Assembly (NCBI RefSeq): GCF_003122205.1
Contig: NZ_QEYE01000006.1
Span: 1 to 64,000 of the forward strand
Reading direction: 5' to 3'
DNA: 64,000 nt
DNA from: Maritimibacter sp. 55A14
Lineage (GTDB): Bacteria > Pseudomonadota > Alphaproteobacteria > Rhodobacterales > Rhodobacteraceae
This document shows positions 44,245-53,884 of the stretch, one piece after another; position 1 is the first letter of the stretch; each line of letters starts with the position of its first letter. The translations under genes and the position numbers were made by a program. The notes below the pieces were generated by a model. The model had not been told where the DNA came from. It made no database searches and was given only the letters and a program-made list of their open reading frames with translations.

Positions 44245-47200
44245 ATGAAGATTGACCGCAGATTCACCACCGAAGCCGCCGACGCCTACGCGGCGCTGGA
44301 GTTCACCACGACGGCGTCTGAGATTCGCAACCCGGACGGCACGGTGGTGTTCCGGCTCGATGAAATCGAGGTTCCCAAGTCCTGGTCGCAGGTCGCCTGC
44401 GATGTGCTGGCACAGAAGTATTTCCGGAAGGCCGGTGTGGCTGCGCGGTTGCGTCGGGTGAAGGAAAAGGGCGTGCCGGAGTTTCTGTGGCGCTCCGTGC
44501 CCGACGAGGCGGCACTAAAGGACATGCCCGAGGACGAGCGCTATGGCGGCGAGACCTCGGCCAAGCAGGTCTTCGATCGGCTGGCCGGCGCCTGGACCTA
44601 CTGGGGCTGGAAGGGCGGCTACTTCACCACCGAGACCGACGCGCGCGCCTATTTCGACGAGATGCGCGTCATGCTGGCCCGCCAGATGGCCGCGCCCAAC
44701 TCGCCGCAATGGTTCAACACGGGGCTGCACTGGGCCTATGGCATCGACGGTCCGGGGCAGGGCCATTTCTACGTCGATTTCAAGACCGGCAAACTGACCC
44801 GCTCCAAATCCGCCTATGAGCATCCGCAGCCGCATGCCTGCTTCATCCAGTCGGTCAAGGACGACCTGGTGAGTGATGGCGGCATCATGGATCTCTGGGT
44901 GCGCGAGGCGCGGCTCTTCAAATACGGCTCGGGCACCGGCACCAACTTCTCGTCGCTGCGCGCCGAGGGCGAGCGGCTGTCGGGCGGCGGCAAGTCCAGC
45001 GGTCTCATGGGCTTCCTGAAGATCGGCGACCGTGCGGCGGGTGCGATCAAGTCGGGCGGCACCACGCGGCGCGCGGCCAAGATGGTGATCTGTGACATGG
45101 ATCACCCCGATATCGAGGAATTCGTCAACTGGAAGGTCCGCGAGGAGCAGAAAGTGGCGAGCCTGGTGGCCGGCTCCAAGATCCACGAGGCGCATCTCAA
45201 CGAAATCTTCGCGGCGATCGGCGCCTGGGACGGGCTGGCCAAGGACGCCGCCGATCCGGCAAAGAACGCGGCCCTGAAATCCGCGATCCGGGCGGCCAAG
45301 AAGATGCGCATTCCGGAGACCTACATCAAAAGGGTGCTGGATTACGCGCGGCAGGGCTATAGCGCGATCGAGTTCCCGACCTATGACACGGACTGGGATT
45401 CGGAAGCCTATTCAAGCGTTTCCGGGCAGAACTCCAACAACTCGGTGCGCGTGACCGATGCCTTCCTGAAGGCGGTGCGCGACGATGCCGACTGGGAACT
45501 CTTGCGCCGCACCGACGGCAAGGTCGCCAAGACCGTCAAGGCGCGCGCGCTGTGGGAGGATGTGGGCCACGCCGCCTGGGCTTGCGCCGATCCCGGCATT
45601 CAGTTCCACGATACCGTCAACGACTGGCACACCTGCCCCGAGGACGGGCCGATCCGCGGCTCCAACCCGTGCTCGGAATACATGTTCCTCGACGATACGG
45701 CCTGCAATCTGGCCTCGATGAATCTGCTGAGCTTCTATCGCGATGGCGCGTTCCGGTCCGAGGATTACGTGCATGCCTCGCGGCTCTGGACGCTGACTCT
45801 GGAAATCTCGGTGCTGATGGCGCAATTCCCGTCGCGCGAGATCGCGCAGCGCTCCTATGACTTCCGGACGCTGGGACTGGGCTACGCCAATATCGGCGGG
45901 CTGCTGATGACCATGGGCTATGGCTACGATTCCGACGAAGGGCGCGCACTCTGCGGTGCGCTGACGGCGGTGATGACCGGCGTGGCCTACGCGACCTCGG
46001 CCGAGATCGCGGGCGAGGTGGGGCCGTTTCCGGGCTATGCGCGCAACGCCGATCACATGCTGCGGGTGATCCGCAACCATCGGCGCGCCGCCTATGGCCA
46101 TGCCGACGGCTACGAGGCGCTGGCCACCAAGCCGGTGGCGCTGGACTACAACAATTGTCCCGATCAGGGGCTCGTCGCGCTGGCGCAGTCCGCTTGGGAC
46201 GAGGCGCTGCGGCTGGGCGATCTGCACGGCTACCGCAACGCGCAGGCCACCGTGATCGCGCCCACGGGCACGATCGGGCTGGTTATGGATTGCGACACGA
46301 CAGGGATCGAGCCGGACTTCGCCCTGGTGAAGTTCAAGAAGCTCGCGGGCGGTGGATACTTCAAGATCATCAACCGCTCGGTCCCGGCCGCGCTGGAGGC
46401 GCTTGGGTATTCTCCCGCCCAGGTCGAAGAAATCGTCTCCTACGCGGTCGGGCATGCCAGCCTCGGCAATGCGCCGGGTATCAACCACACCGCGCTGCTG
46501 GGGCACGGCTTCGGCGAGGCGGAGATCGCCAAGATCGAGGGCGCGCTGCCTTCGGCCTTCGACATCCGCTTCGTCTTCAACCAGTGGACGCTGGGTGAGA
46601 GCTTCTGCACCGAAGTCCTTGGCATACCGACGCAAAAGCTGAACGACCCCACTTTCGACATGCTCCGCCACCTGGGCTTCTCCAGGGCGCAGATCGAGGT
46701 TGCGAACGATCATGTCTGCGGGACCATGACGCTGGAGGGCGCGCCGCATCTGAAGGCCGAGCATTACCGGGTCTTCGACTGTGCCAATCCCTGCGGCAAG
46801 AAGGGCCGCCGCTTCCTGGGCGTGGCCAGCCATATCCGCATGATGGCGGCGGCGCAGAGCTTCATCTCCGGCGCGATCTCCAAGACGATCAACATGCCCA
46901 ACGACGCCAGCATCGAGGATTGCCAGCGCGCCTACGAGCTCTCGTGGTCGCTGGGGGTCAAAGCCAATGCGCTCTACCGTGACGGCTCGAAGCTCAGCCA
47001 GCCGCTGGCCGCGAGCCTGGTGGAGGATGACGAGGAGGCCGAGGAAATCCTCGCCACCGGCAGCAACCAGCAGAAGGCGCAGGTGCTGGCCGAGAAGATC
47101 GTCGAGAAGGTCGTGGTCAAGGAGATCATCAAGTCCCACCGCGAGAAGCTGCCCGAGCGCCGCAAGGGCTACACCCAGAAAGCCATCGTCGGCGGCCACA

Positions 47201-47907
47201 AGGTCTATCTGCGGACCGGCGAATACGAGGACGGCAATCTGGGCGAAATCTTCATCGACATGCACAAGGAAGGTGCGGGCTTCCGCGCGATGATGAACAA
47301 TTTCGCCATCGCGGTCTCGGTCGGGCTCCAATACGGCGTGCCGCTGGAGGAGTTCGTGGAAGCCTTTACCTTCACCCGGTTCGAGCCGGCGGGCATGGTG
47401 CAGGGCAACGACTCGATCAAGAACGCGACCTCAATCCTCGACTACATCTTCCGGGAACTGGCGGTCAGCTATCTCGACCGCACGGACCTGGCCCATGTGA
47501 AGCCCGAAGGCGCCGCGTTCGACGATCTCGGACAGGGCGAGCAGGAGGGCAAGCCGAACGTCGCCAATGTCTCCGACACCTCCGCCTCGCGGTCGATCGA
47601 GTGGCTCAAGCAGGTCTCCTCTACCGGTTATCTGCGCAAGCGTCTGCCGCAGGAACTGGTGGTGTTGCAGGGCGGGATGGACGTGGCCGCCACCGCCAGC
47701 GCCGCGGCGGTGTCGATGGATGCCGATGTCGCGCTCCAGGCCCTGGTGCCGGACACCGGCGGGGCCACACGGATCGACGCCCGCACCAAGGCCAGAATGC
47801 AGGGCTACGAGGGCGATCCCTGCGGGGAATGCGGAAACTACACGCTGGTGCGCAACGGCACCTGCATGAAATGCAACACCTGCGGGGGGACCAGCGGGTG
47901 TAGTTGA
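44245..47907 (+). CDS. nrdJ: Adenosylcobalamin-dependent (class II) ribonucleotide reductase
   Basis: The 1220-residue enzyme reduces ribonucleotides to deoxyribonucleotides with adenosylcobalamin as radical source, independent of oxygen. [20 protein letters not shown] places the thiyl-radical Cys at residue 476; [20 protein letters not shown] near 232 and [20 protein letters not shown] near 672 are substrate-site motifs. The C-terminus is a zinc-ribbon-like tail with CGECG and CMKCNTCGG that regenerates the active site. A long linker near 930-1000 is charged. It makes deoxynucleotide supply B12-dependent. Its promoter carries a pair of NrdR-like boxes. The gene is transcribed alone and followed by a strong terminator. 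Confidence 0.97.
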   Translation: MKIDRRFTTEAADAYAALEFTTTASEIRNPDGTVVFRLDEIEVPKSWSQVACDVLAQKYFRKAGVAARLRRVKEKGVPEFLWRSVPDEAALKDMPEDERYGGETSAKQVFDRLAGAWTYWGWKGGYFTTETDARAYFDEMRVMLARQMAAPNSPQWFNTGLHWAYGIDGPGQGHFYVDFKTGKLTRSKSAYEHPQPHACFIQSVKDDLVSDGGIMDLWVREARLFKYGSGTGTNFSSLRAEGERLSGGGKSSGLMGFLKIGDRAAGAIKSGGTTRRAAKMVICDMDHPDIEEFVNWKVREEQKVASLVAGSKIHEAHLNEIFAAIGAWDGLAKDAADPAKNAALKSAIRAAKKMRIPETYIKRVLDYARQGYSAIEFPTYDTDWDSEAYSSVSGQNSNNSVRVTDAFLKAVRDDADWELLRRTDGKVAKTVKARALWEDVGHAAWACADPGIQFHDTVNDWHTCPEDGPIRGSNPCSEYMFLDDTACNLASMNLLSFYRDGAFRSEDYVHASRLWTLTLEISVLMAQFPSREIAQRSYDFRTLGLGYANIGGLLMTMGYGYDSDEGRALCGALTAVMTGVAYATSAEIAGEVGPFPGYARNADHMLRVIRNHRRAAYGHADGYEALATKPVALDYNNCPDQGLVALAQSAWDEALRLGDLHGYRNAQATVIAPTGTIGLVMDCDTTGIEPDFALVKFKKLAGGGYFKIINRSVPAALEALGYSPAQVEEIVSYAVGHASLGNAPGINHTALLGHGFGEAEIAKIEGALPSAFDIRFVFNQWTLGESFCTEVLGIPTQKLNDPTFDMLRHLGFSRAQIEVANDHVCGTMTLEGAPHLKAEHYRVFDCANPCGKKGRRFLGVASHIRMMAAAQSFISGAISKTINMPNDASIEDCQRAYELSWSLGVKANALYRDGSKLSQPLAASLVEDDEEAEEILATGSNQQKAQVLAEKIVEKVVVKEIIKSHREKLPERRKGYTQKAIVGGHKVYLRTGEYEDGNLGEIFIDMHKEGAGFRAMMNNFAIAVSVGLQYGVPLEEFVEAFTFTRFEPAGMVQGNDSIKNATSILDYIFRELAVSYLDRTDLAHVKPEGAAFDDLGQGEQEGKPNVANVSDTSASRSIEWLKQVSSTGYLRKRLPQELVVLQGGMDVAATASAAAVSMDADVALQALVPDTGGATRIDARTKARMQGYEGDPCGECGNYTLVRNGTCMKCNTCGGTSGCS

Positions 47908-48015
47908 AAGGACATACGGGTCACGGGGCGGGTGCGCTCGCCCCTGACGCTCGCCAGGCCGCAGGCAGAAATATTCCGAGCGGTACAATGATGAGCCTGG
48001 TCAGCGAGACTTAAC

Positions 48016-48040
48016 GGGGCGCCTTCGGGCGCCCCTTTTT
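48016..48040 (+). terminator. Rho-independent terminator after nrdJ
   Basis: GGGGCGCC-TTCG-GGCGCCCC is a perfect 8-bp stem with the extra-stable TTCG loop, followed by a T-run. It lies 108 bp after the nrdJ stop and most likely ends that transcript. Confidence 0.93.
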
Positions 48041-48151
48041 CCTTCCCGCATCGCCGGACGTCACCCGGATGTGACGCGCGCGTGCCTTGCCGCGGGGCAG
48101 GGGGCGCCTAGTATTTCGGTCAGAGACCCAAACCTGCCCGGAGGATGCCCG

Positions 48152-48754
48152 ATGTTCGCTACGCTCGACCGCCGCCATCTCCTGGCCCTCTCGCTGGGCG
48201 CAGGGGCAGCCGCGTTCCTGCCCGCTCTGCCGCTCGCCGCTGAACCCGCGCCGATCCTGCCACGCCTCGCGGTGCTGCGCGGGGGCGTGCGCGTGCCGAT
48301 CCTCGATGCGCTCGGTCCCGCGCCGAAGCTCACACGCCGCATCTTCGATCTCTCCATGCCCGAGCGCGGCATCTCGCTGCGCCGCTTCCCCGAAAGCCTG
48401 GCCATGTTCGCGCAGTTCGATGCGACCGGGGAGGGCTTCCTGGAGAAATACGAGGCGATGCTGGGCTGGACCGCGCTGACCGCGGGCTGGGCGATGGGGC
48501 TCGATGGCCCGGCCGAATTGCGCTACCGGACCGATGACGGTCGGTGGGCGCGGCCGCAGCTCTTCTGGATGCGCCAGGCCGAACGGCGCTACCTGTCGGG
48601 CGTGGCGGAGCGTTACCCGGAGGGCCGCGCGGCCAAGCGCGCGATGACGACCTTCATGTACCGCCATGCCAAGACCAGCGGCGATCCGGTCTGGATCGAC
48701 GGCCGCCGCGTGGGCGGGATGATCAGCGGCGGCGGGGGCGAGCGCAACAACTGA
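48152..48754 (+). CDS. Tat-exported protein of unknown function
   Basis: I do not recognise this 200-residue protein. The N-terminus, TLDRRHLLALSLGAGAAAFL, has a twin-arginine pattern and a hydrophobic stretch with a cleavage site near LPLAAEPA, so it is probably exported folded. The mature part has ILDALGPAPKLTRRIFDLS, a block LGWTALTAGWAMGLDG and a basic C-terminal half ending in a Gly-rich tail. No cofactor motif is seen. I chose the ATG giving MFATLDRRH, with CGGAGGA upstream. It is convergent with the small gene behind the Rieske oxygenase. Confidence 0.75.
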   Translation: MFATLDRRHLLALSLGAGAAAFLPALPLAAEPAPILPRLAVLRGGVRVPILDALGPAPKLTRRIFDLSMPERGISLRRFPESLAMFAQFDATGEGFLEKYEAMLGWTALTAGWAMGLDGPAELRYRTDDGRWARPQLFWMRQAERRYLSGVAERYPEGRAAKRAMTTFMYRHAKTSGDPVWIDGRRVGGMISGGGGERNN

Positions 48755-48769
48755 GCGCCGGTGCGGGCC

Positions 48770-49003
48770 TCATTCCTCGCGCCCGTGGGCCTTGAGCCGC
48801 GCATGCAGATCGCCCGCCTGCGGGTCGCCATCCTCCAGCGCGAAGATATAGGCATGCGTCCAGTAGAAACAGGCCGCGTCGATATCGCCCATCTCATCGG
48901 ACTTGCCGCCCGCCTCGGCGTAAAGCCGGACCAGCGCCGCCTGGTCGCCCCGCGAATGGGCGTCCAGCAGCGCGTGGTCCAGCGCCGCGTCGCTGCGCGT
49001 CAT
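48770..49003 (-). CDS. Small helical protein coupled to the Rieske oxygenase
   Basis: This 77-residue protein is probably all-helical, with a TPR-like pattern: ALLDAHSRGDQAALVRLYAEA followed by CFYWTHAYIFALEDGDPQAG and a charged end. The ATG overlaps the stop of the Rieske oxygenase gene (ATGA), so both are made together. It lacks any cofactor motif, and I cannot name it. It may help the oxygenase or be an unrelated adaptor. Confidence 0.75.
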   Translation of the reverse strand: MTRSDAALDHALLDAHSRGDQAALVRLYAEAGGKSDEMGDIDAACFYWTHAYIFALEDGDPQAGDLHARLKAHGREE

Positions 49004-50154
49004 TCGGCGGCCATCTGCCCGCGTGCGGCGCTCAGCCGTTCCGCCACCCAGGCATGGAAGTTATGCGTGGGCCCGTCCATCGCGGGCGAGAAGCGGCCGC
49101 CGTCGAACGCGTCGCCGTGGCGGCCCTTCTGCATGCCTTCAACCACGCCGATATCTTCCTCGAAGACCGTCTTCCACAGCACGGCATTGGCCTCGCGCAG
49201 GCCGGGATCCGTCGCGTCAGTGGCATAGTAAAGCTCGATATGCTCGATCGTCCTCTCGGGACCCTTGGGTTCCAGGAGGATCGCGAAGGCGTGGTCGCGA
49301 TGCACCCCGAAGAGCACATTGGGATAGAAAGCCACATATTCCGCGCCTTCGTTCCATTTCGGCGACAGCCCGGCGAAATCCGGAAAAAGCTCGCCGTTGC
49401 GGCCCCGGAACTGGCGGTAGACCATCGTGCCCTGGCCGGAATAGGCGCCGGGCTGCTCGATATTGTAGTGATCCTCCAGCCGCGAATAGCTGTTGAGGCC
49501 GGGATGGACCCAGGGCAGGTGATAGCTTTCGCAGTAATTCTCCACCGCCAGTTTCCAGTTCGTGTTCACCTCCAGCTTGAACCCCGACTCCGGGCCGCCG
49601 TGGAAGACCGGCTGATCGAATTCCTTCCAGCGCTCCATCAGGTCGGAGGCGTACGCGGCGAAGTCCGGCGCGTCGCCCGAGATGTTGACGAAGACGACAT
49701 CGCGCCAGACATGGCTGCGCATCTCCACGAGGCCCAGCGTATCCCGGTCCACCGCCGCATGGGTGTTGTGGCCCGGCCCGCCGACATGGGGCGTGGCCAC
49801 CAGCTTGCCCTTCAGGCTGTAGGACCAGCTATGGTAGGGGCAGCGGATCATGCCCCTGAGCTTGCCCTTGCCCTGCACCAGGATCATGCCGCGATGGCGG
49901 CAGGTGTTCTGGAAGACGCGCACCTCGCCGTCATTGTCGCGTACGATCACCAGCGGCAGGCCCAGGAAATCCACCGGGTTGGCATCGCCCGGCTCCGGCA
50001 CGTCCTTGCCGAAGCCCAGCCCGGCCCAGGTGCCGTGGAGGATCGTCTTCTTCTCCTCCTCGAACATGGCCGGATCGACGTAATGCGCGTTGGGCAGGCC
50101 ATTGGCATGGGTGACGTCGCGCAGGACGGCGGACAGGTCATCGTGACGGGGCAT
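49000..50154 (-). CDS. Rieske non-heme iron oxygenase, alpha subunit (quaternary-amine or aromatic type)
   Basis: The 384-residue protein has an N-terminal Rieske [2Fe-2S] domain (CRHRG near residue 87 and CPYHSW near 106) and a C-terminal mononuclear-iron domain with YHLPWVH near 214-220. This is the alpha subunit of a ring-hydroxylating or N-demethylating oxygenase. Size and motifs resemble GbcA/stachydrine/choline-type monooxygenases as well as aromatic dioxygenases, so the substrate is open. I chose the ATG behind AGAGGTGAG; a TTG one codon earlier is not needed. No reductase or ferredoxin gene is adjacent; the partner must be elsewhere. The only companion is a 77-residue protein. Confidence 0.88.
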   Translation of the reverse strand: MPRHDDLSAVLRDVTHANGLPNAHYVDPAMFEEEKKTILHGTWAGLGFGKDVPEPGDANPVDFLGLPLVIVRDNDGEVRVFQNTCRHRGMILVQGKGKLRGMIRCPYHSWSYSLKGKLVATPHVGGPGHNTHAAVDRDTLGLVEMRSHVWRDVVFVNISGDAPDFAAYASDLMERWKEFDQPVFHGGPESGFKLEVNTNWKLAVENYCESYHLPWVHPGLNSYSRLEDHYNIEQPGAYSGQGTMVYRQFRGRNGELFPDFAGLSPKWNEGAEYVAFYPNVLFGVHRDHAFAILLEPKGPERTIEHIELYYATDATDPGLREANAVLWKTVFEEDIGVVEGMQKGRHGDAFDGGRFSPAMDGPTHNFHAWVAERLSAARGQMAAE

Positions 50155-50264
50155 CAACTCACCTCTGTGCTGACTTATGCGGTGAGGCTAGATTTGCGGC
50201 TCCGTCGCTGCGTGTAAATTTCCGACACGGCGATCTTGAAACGCGCCGCAAACAAACTTTCCGG

Positions 50265-50798
50265 TCACGACCATTCATCGCCCAGAAGCGACATCACCGT
50301 GTCGTCTTCGCCCAGCGCGAGTTCCGCACGCAGCGCCCGCCGCGCGCGCGAAAGGCGCGACATGACGGTGCCCGGCGCGATGCCTTGGGCGCGGGCGAGG
50401 TCGCGGTAATTGTCGGTGCCCTGTGCGATCATCGTCAGCAGCGCCCGGTGATGCGGCGCGAGCCGCGCGATGGCGGCCCGCACGTCGCGGCAGGCCAGCC
50501 CCGCGCTGGCGGCGTGCGGGGTCTCCGCGGGCGGCTCCTCCTCCAGTGGCTCGCCCTGTCGCGCCGCGCGCCGGTAGCGGTCGCGCCAGAGATTTCGCAG
50601 CACGCTGAAGCCATAGCGGCGCGGATCGCTGATCCGCCCGTCCGACCGAAGCCGCGCCAGCAGCCGCAATGCGGCGTCCTGCGCAAGGTCGTCAGCCTGT
50701 TCGCGCGGGCCGCCCAGATGTCGCGCCACGGCGCGAAACTCAGGGGCAAGGCGGGCCACGATCTCATCGGGGGAGGGGGGCAAACCGGCCGGGCGCAT
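50265..50798 (-). CDS. ECF-type RNA polymerase sigma factor
   Basis: The 177-residue protein has region 2 (REQADDLAQDAALRLLARL near residue 30) and region 4, with a helix-turn-helix in NYRDLARAQGIAPGTVMSRL near 135-155. It lacks regions 1 and 3, as ECF sigma factors do. No anti-sigma factor gene is next to it, which is unusual. It is divergent from a small exported EF-hand protein across 278 bp, so that gene is its likely target or partner. A GGAG lies ahead of the ATG. Confidence 0.88.
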   Translation of the reverse strand: MRPAGLPPSPDEIVARLAPEFRAVARHLGGPREQADDLAQDAALRLLARLRSDGRISDPRRYGFSVLRNLWRDRYRRAARQGEPLEEEPPAETPHAASAGLACRDVRAAIARLAPHHRALLTMIAQGTDNYRDLARAQGIAPGTVMSRLSRARRALRAELALGEDDTVMSLLGDEWS

Positions 50799-51076
50799 GA
50801 CTCAACACTCCATCCTCTTGGATGGCTCAATAATGGTAAATCCACGCGAAAACAGCAAGTTGGCGAATTTCCGCCAGAGCGTGTTCCGGGGCCGGATCCT
50901 GCCGGATTTCCGCAGGATGCCGCCGATCCGTGCATCCTGGCCCGGCGGTTATCGGCTCAAGTCGCGGGATCGGACGGGTTCCGTTCCAGGGCAGGGAATA
51001 GACGGCGCTCCGGGGCGTCTACTTGGGTGGAAGGCACGTATCGGCCTTCCAGACGGTTCTTGAAAGGAGACCTAAT

Positions 51077-51322
51077 ATGACTCTGCGACTGATCACCCTG
51101 ACCGCCGCCATCGGCCTTGGCGCCGCCTCTCTCGCCTGGGCCGAAAGCGCCGACAGCGACGGTGACGGAATGCTCTCGCTGGGCGAGGTGCTGGCGGCCT
51201 ATCCCTCCATTGACGAGGCCACCTTCACCGCCATGGACGGCAATGGTGACGGGGTCCTCGACGAGACCGAGATCCAGGCCGCCAGGGAGTCGGGCACGCT
51301 GCCCGCCCAACAGGACGGCTGA
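51077..51322 (+). CDS. Small exported EF-hand protein
   Basis: This 81-residue protein has a signal peptide (MTLRLITLTAAIGLGAASLA, cleavage near AWAES) and two EF-hand-type calcium loops: DSDGDGMLSLGE and DGNGDGVLDETE. In the periplasm it would bind calcium. I chose the ATG behind AAAGGAGACC; an upstream in-frame start lies in the leader. It is divergent from an ECF sigma factor gene and ends at a strong bidirectional terminator. It may be a sensor or buffer for calcium. Confidence 0.87.
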   Translation: MTLRLITLTAAIGLGAASLAWAESADSDGDGMLSLGEVLAAYPSIDEATFTAMDGNGDGVLDETEIQAARESGTLPAQQDG

Positions 51323-51334
51323 CGCAGACGAAAC

Positions 51335-51369
51335 CGCCCCGGCCCGCGTGCGGGCCGGGGCGTGCGTTT
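51335..51369. terminator. Bidirectional terminator between the EF-hand gene and ilvN
   Basis: CGCCCCGGCCCG and CGGGCCGGGGCG form a perfect 12-bp stem with loop CGTG. A short T-run is on the right and A-rich DNA on the left, so it can serve both convergent transcripts. Confidence 0.85.
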
Positions 51370-51389
51370 CTCACCCGTGCAATCAGGCC

Positions 51390-51950
51390 TCAGGCCCCGC
51401 GCGAGATGGCGGCGACGCCGGTGCGCGCCACCTCGATCAGGCCCAGCGGGCGCATCAGTTCGGCGAAGGCGTCGATTTTCTCGCTCGTGCCGGTCATCTC
51501 GAAGACGAAGCTCTCCAGCGTGGAATCGACGACATTGGCGCGGAAGATGTCGGCCAGCCGCAACGCCTCCACCCGCTTTTCACCGATGCCTGCCACCTTG
51601 ATCAGCGCCAGTTCTCGCTCCACCGCCGGACCCTCCACCGTCAGGTCGTGGACCTCGTAGACCGGTACCATGCGCCCAAGCTGCGCCTTGATCTGCTCGA
51701 TCACCGCGGGCGTGCCGGTGGTGACGACGGTGATGCGCGAGCGGTGGCCCTCGTGGTCCACTTCGGCCACCGTCAGGCTCTCGATATTGTAGCCGCGCCC
51801 CGAGAAGAGCCCGATTACCCTCGCCAGCACCCCCGCCTCGTTGTCGACGATCACGGCCAGGGTATGGGTCTCCATCACCTCGGCATTGGGGTCGCGCAGG
51901 TCATAGGCCGAATGCCGCGACGTGCCCTTCTTGATTTTCAGCGGAGACAT
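51390..51950 (-). CDS. ilvN: Acetolactate synthase small (regulatory) subunit
   Basis: The 186-residue protein has an N-terminal ACT domain, LAVIVDNEAGVLARVIGLFSGRGYNIESL near residues 32-60, and the C-terminal domain of IlvN/IlvH. It binds valine and inhibits and stabilises the catalytic subunit. It is downstream of ilvB in the same operon, 79 bp after its stop; the gap holds a 9-bp hairpin and a sequence typical of dispersed intergenic elements. Confidence 0.96.
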   Translation of the reverse strand: MSPLKIKKGTSRHSAYDLRDPNAEVMETHTLAVIVDNEAGVLARVIGLFSGRGYNIESLTVAEVDHEGHRSRITVVTTGTPAVIEQIKAQLGRMVPVYEVHDLTVEGPAVERELALIKVAGIGEKRVEALRLADIFRANVVDSTLESFVFEMTGTSEKIDAFAELMRPLGLIEVARTGVAAISRGA

Positions 51951-51997
51951 CTGCCCATCACCTCGTCTTCATCTTTCCTGAAATACTCCCGGGGCGC

Positions 51998-52020
51998 GCG
52001 GGGGGCAGGCAGCCCCCCGC
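51998..52020. repeat. Hairpin and possible dispersed Roseobacter-type element between ilvB and ilvN
   Basis: GCGGGGGGC and GCCCCCCGC form a 9-bp stem with a 5-nt loop. On the minus strand it is followed by CCCCGGGAGTATTTCAGG and then AAAGATGAAGA, which I remember as an abundant intergenic element in this order. No second copy is in the window, so this assignment is from memory. Confidence 0.4.
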
Positions 52021-52029
52021 TCCTCCGTC

Positions 52030-53784
52030 TCAGACAAGCACCGCGCCCGACGACCCGATCGCGTCCGAGGTCGAGGCCTCGCCCAGCAGCATCTTGTTGT
52101 GCGGCTCGCCGCTCGGGATCATCGGGTAGCAGTTCTCGTGCTTTTCCACGACGCAGTCGAAGATCACCGGCCCGTCATAGTCCAGCATCTCCTGGATCGC
52201 GTCGTCCAGATCGCCGGGCCGGTCGCAGCGGATACCCTTGGCCCCGAAAGCCTCGGCCAGCTTGACGAAATCGGGCAGGCTTTCCGACCAGCTATGCGAA
52301 TAGCGCTCGCCATGCAGCAGTTCCTGCCACTGGCGCACCATACCCAGGCGTTCGTTGTTGAGGATGAACTGCTTGACCGGCAGCCGGTACTGCATCGCGG
52401 TGCCCATCTCCTGCATGTTCATCAGCCACGACGCCTCGCCCGCCACATTGATGACCAGGCTTTCGGGATGCGCGACCTGCACGCCGACCGAGGCCGGCAG
52501 CCCGTAGCCCATCGTGCCCAGCCCGCCGGAGGTCATCCAGCGATGCGGGTCCTCGAAGCCCAGATATTGGGCGGCCCACATCTGGTGCTGGCCGACCTCG
52601 GTCGTGATATAGCGGTCACGCCCCTTGGTCAGCGCCTCCAGCCGTTGCACGGCGAATTGCGGCTTGATGGTCTTGGCGGAGTTCTTGAAGCTCAGGCAAT
52701 CGACGGCGCGCCAGTCCGCGATCTGCGTCCACCATTTCGCGACCCCCGCCTTGTCGGTCTTGGCGCCGCGGGATTTCCAGATCCGCAGCAGATCCTCGAG
52801 AACGTGGGTCACGTCACCCACGATCGGGACATCGACATGGATCGACTTGTTGATCGAGCTGGGGTCGATGTCGATATGGGCCTTGCGCGATTTCGGGCTG
52901 AAATCGGCGACCCGCCCGGTAATCCGGTCGTCGAAACGCGCGCCGACATTGATCATCAGGTCGCAGCCATGCATCGCCAGATTGGCCTCGTAGGTGCCGT
53001 GCATGCCCAGCATCCCCAGCCAGGCCGGCCCGCTGGCGGGGTAGGCGCCCAGACCCATCAGGGTCGAGGTGACAGGGAAGCCCGTCGCCTCGGCCAGTTC
53101 GCGCAGCAAGCGGCTGGCCTCGGGCCCGGAATTGATGACGCCGCCGCCGGTGTAGAAGACCGGGCGCTTCGCCGTCTCCATCATTTCGGCCAGTTCCGTG
53201 ATCGCGTCCACATCGCCCTTCACCTTGGGCGCGTAATGGCCCATCCGGGCCTTCTGCGGCGGGGTATAGGTGCCGGTTGCGAACTGCACGTCCTTGGGCA
53301 GATCGACGACCACCGGGCCGGGCCGGCCGCTCGTGGCGACCTGAAACGCCTGGTGGATCGTCTCGGCCACCTTGTCGGGGTCCTTGACCAGCCAGTTATG
53401 CTTGGTGCAGGGGCGGGTGATGCCCACCGTGTCGGCTTCCTGGAAGGCGTCATTGCCGATCATGAAGGTCGGCACCTGCCCGGTGAGCACGACAATCGGA
53501 ATGCTGTCCATCAGCGCGTCGGTGATCCCGGTCACCGCGTTGGTCGCGCCGGGCCCCGAAGTGACCAGCACCACGCCCGGCTTGCCGGTGGAGCGGGCAT
53601 AACCCTCGGCCGCGTGGACCGCGCCCTGTTCGTGGCGCACCAGGATGTGGCGGATGTCGTTCTGCTGGAAAATCTCGTCATAGATCGGAAGCACCGCGCC
53701 GCCGGGATAGCCGAAGACCACGTCCACCCCCTGATCCTTGAGGGCCTGAACCACCATTTTTGCGCCGGTCATGACCTTGGTCAT
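52030..53784 (-). CDS. ilvB: Acetolactate synthase large (catalytic) subunit
   Basis: The 584-residue thiamine-diphosphate enzyme makes acetolactate and acetohydroxybutyrate in branched-chain amino acid synthesis. FGYPGGAVLPIYDE near residue 24 includes the activating Glu region, EQGAVHAAEGYARSTGKPG is near 50, and the ThDP motif GEASWLMNMQEMGTA lies near 455. I chose the ATG giving MTKVMTGAKMVVQAL, the conserved start; the upstream in-frame stretch lies over the attenuator and is not coding. The leader contains a peptide with branched-chain codons and a terminator, described separately. Confidence 0.97.
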   Translation of the reverse strand: MTKVMTGAKMVVQALKDQGVDVVFGYPGGAVLPIYDEIFQQNDIRHILVRHEQGAVHAAEGYARSTGKPGVVLVTSGPGATNAVTGITDALMDSIPIVVLTGQVPTFMIGNDAFQEADTVGITRPCTKHNWLVKDPDKVAETIHQAFQVATSGRPGPVVVDLPKDVQFATGTYTPPQKARMGHYAPKVKGDVDAITELAEMMETAKRPVFYTGGGVINSGPEASRLLRELAEATGFPVTSTLMGLGAYPASGPAWLGMLGMHGTYEANLAMHGCDLMINVGARFDDRITGRVADFSPKSRKAHIDIDPSSINKSIHVDVPIVGDVTHVLEDLLRIWKSRGAKTDKAGVAKWWTQIADWRAVDCLSFKNSAKTIKPQFAVQRLEALTKGRDRYITTEVGQHQMWAAQYLGFEDPHRWMTSGGLGTMGYGLPASVGVQVAHPESLVINVAGEASWLMNMQEMGTAMQYRLPVKQFILNNERLGMVRQWQELLHGERYSHSWSESLPDFVKLAEAFGAKGIRCDRPGDLDDAIQEMLDYDGPVIFDCVVEKHENCYPMIPSGEPHNKMLLGEASTSDAIGSSGAVLV

Positions 53785-53834
53785 CGCTTTCGTCTCCGTT
53801 TTCCGTGTCGGTACGGGCGCCGGGGCGTCCGCAT

Positions 53835-53860
53835 AAAAAAGCCCCCGAAGTTTCGGGGGC
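53835..53860 (-). terminator. Attenuator terminator in the ilvBN leader
   Basis: On the minus strand GCCCCCGA-AACT-TCGGGGGC is followed by six T, a full rho-independent terminator only 50 bases before the ilvB ATG and 24 bases after a short leader peptide. A 9-base segment within the end of that peptide gene, GCGCATGGG, is the exact complement of CCCATGCGC, which overlaps the left arm of the terminator by two bases. This allows competing RNA folds, as in classical attenuation. Confidence 0.9.
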
Positions 53861-53884
53861 GCATGGGGTACGGGCAGGTTGCCG

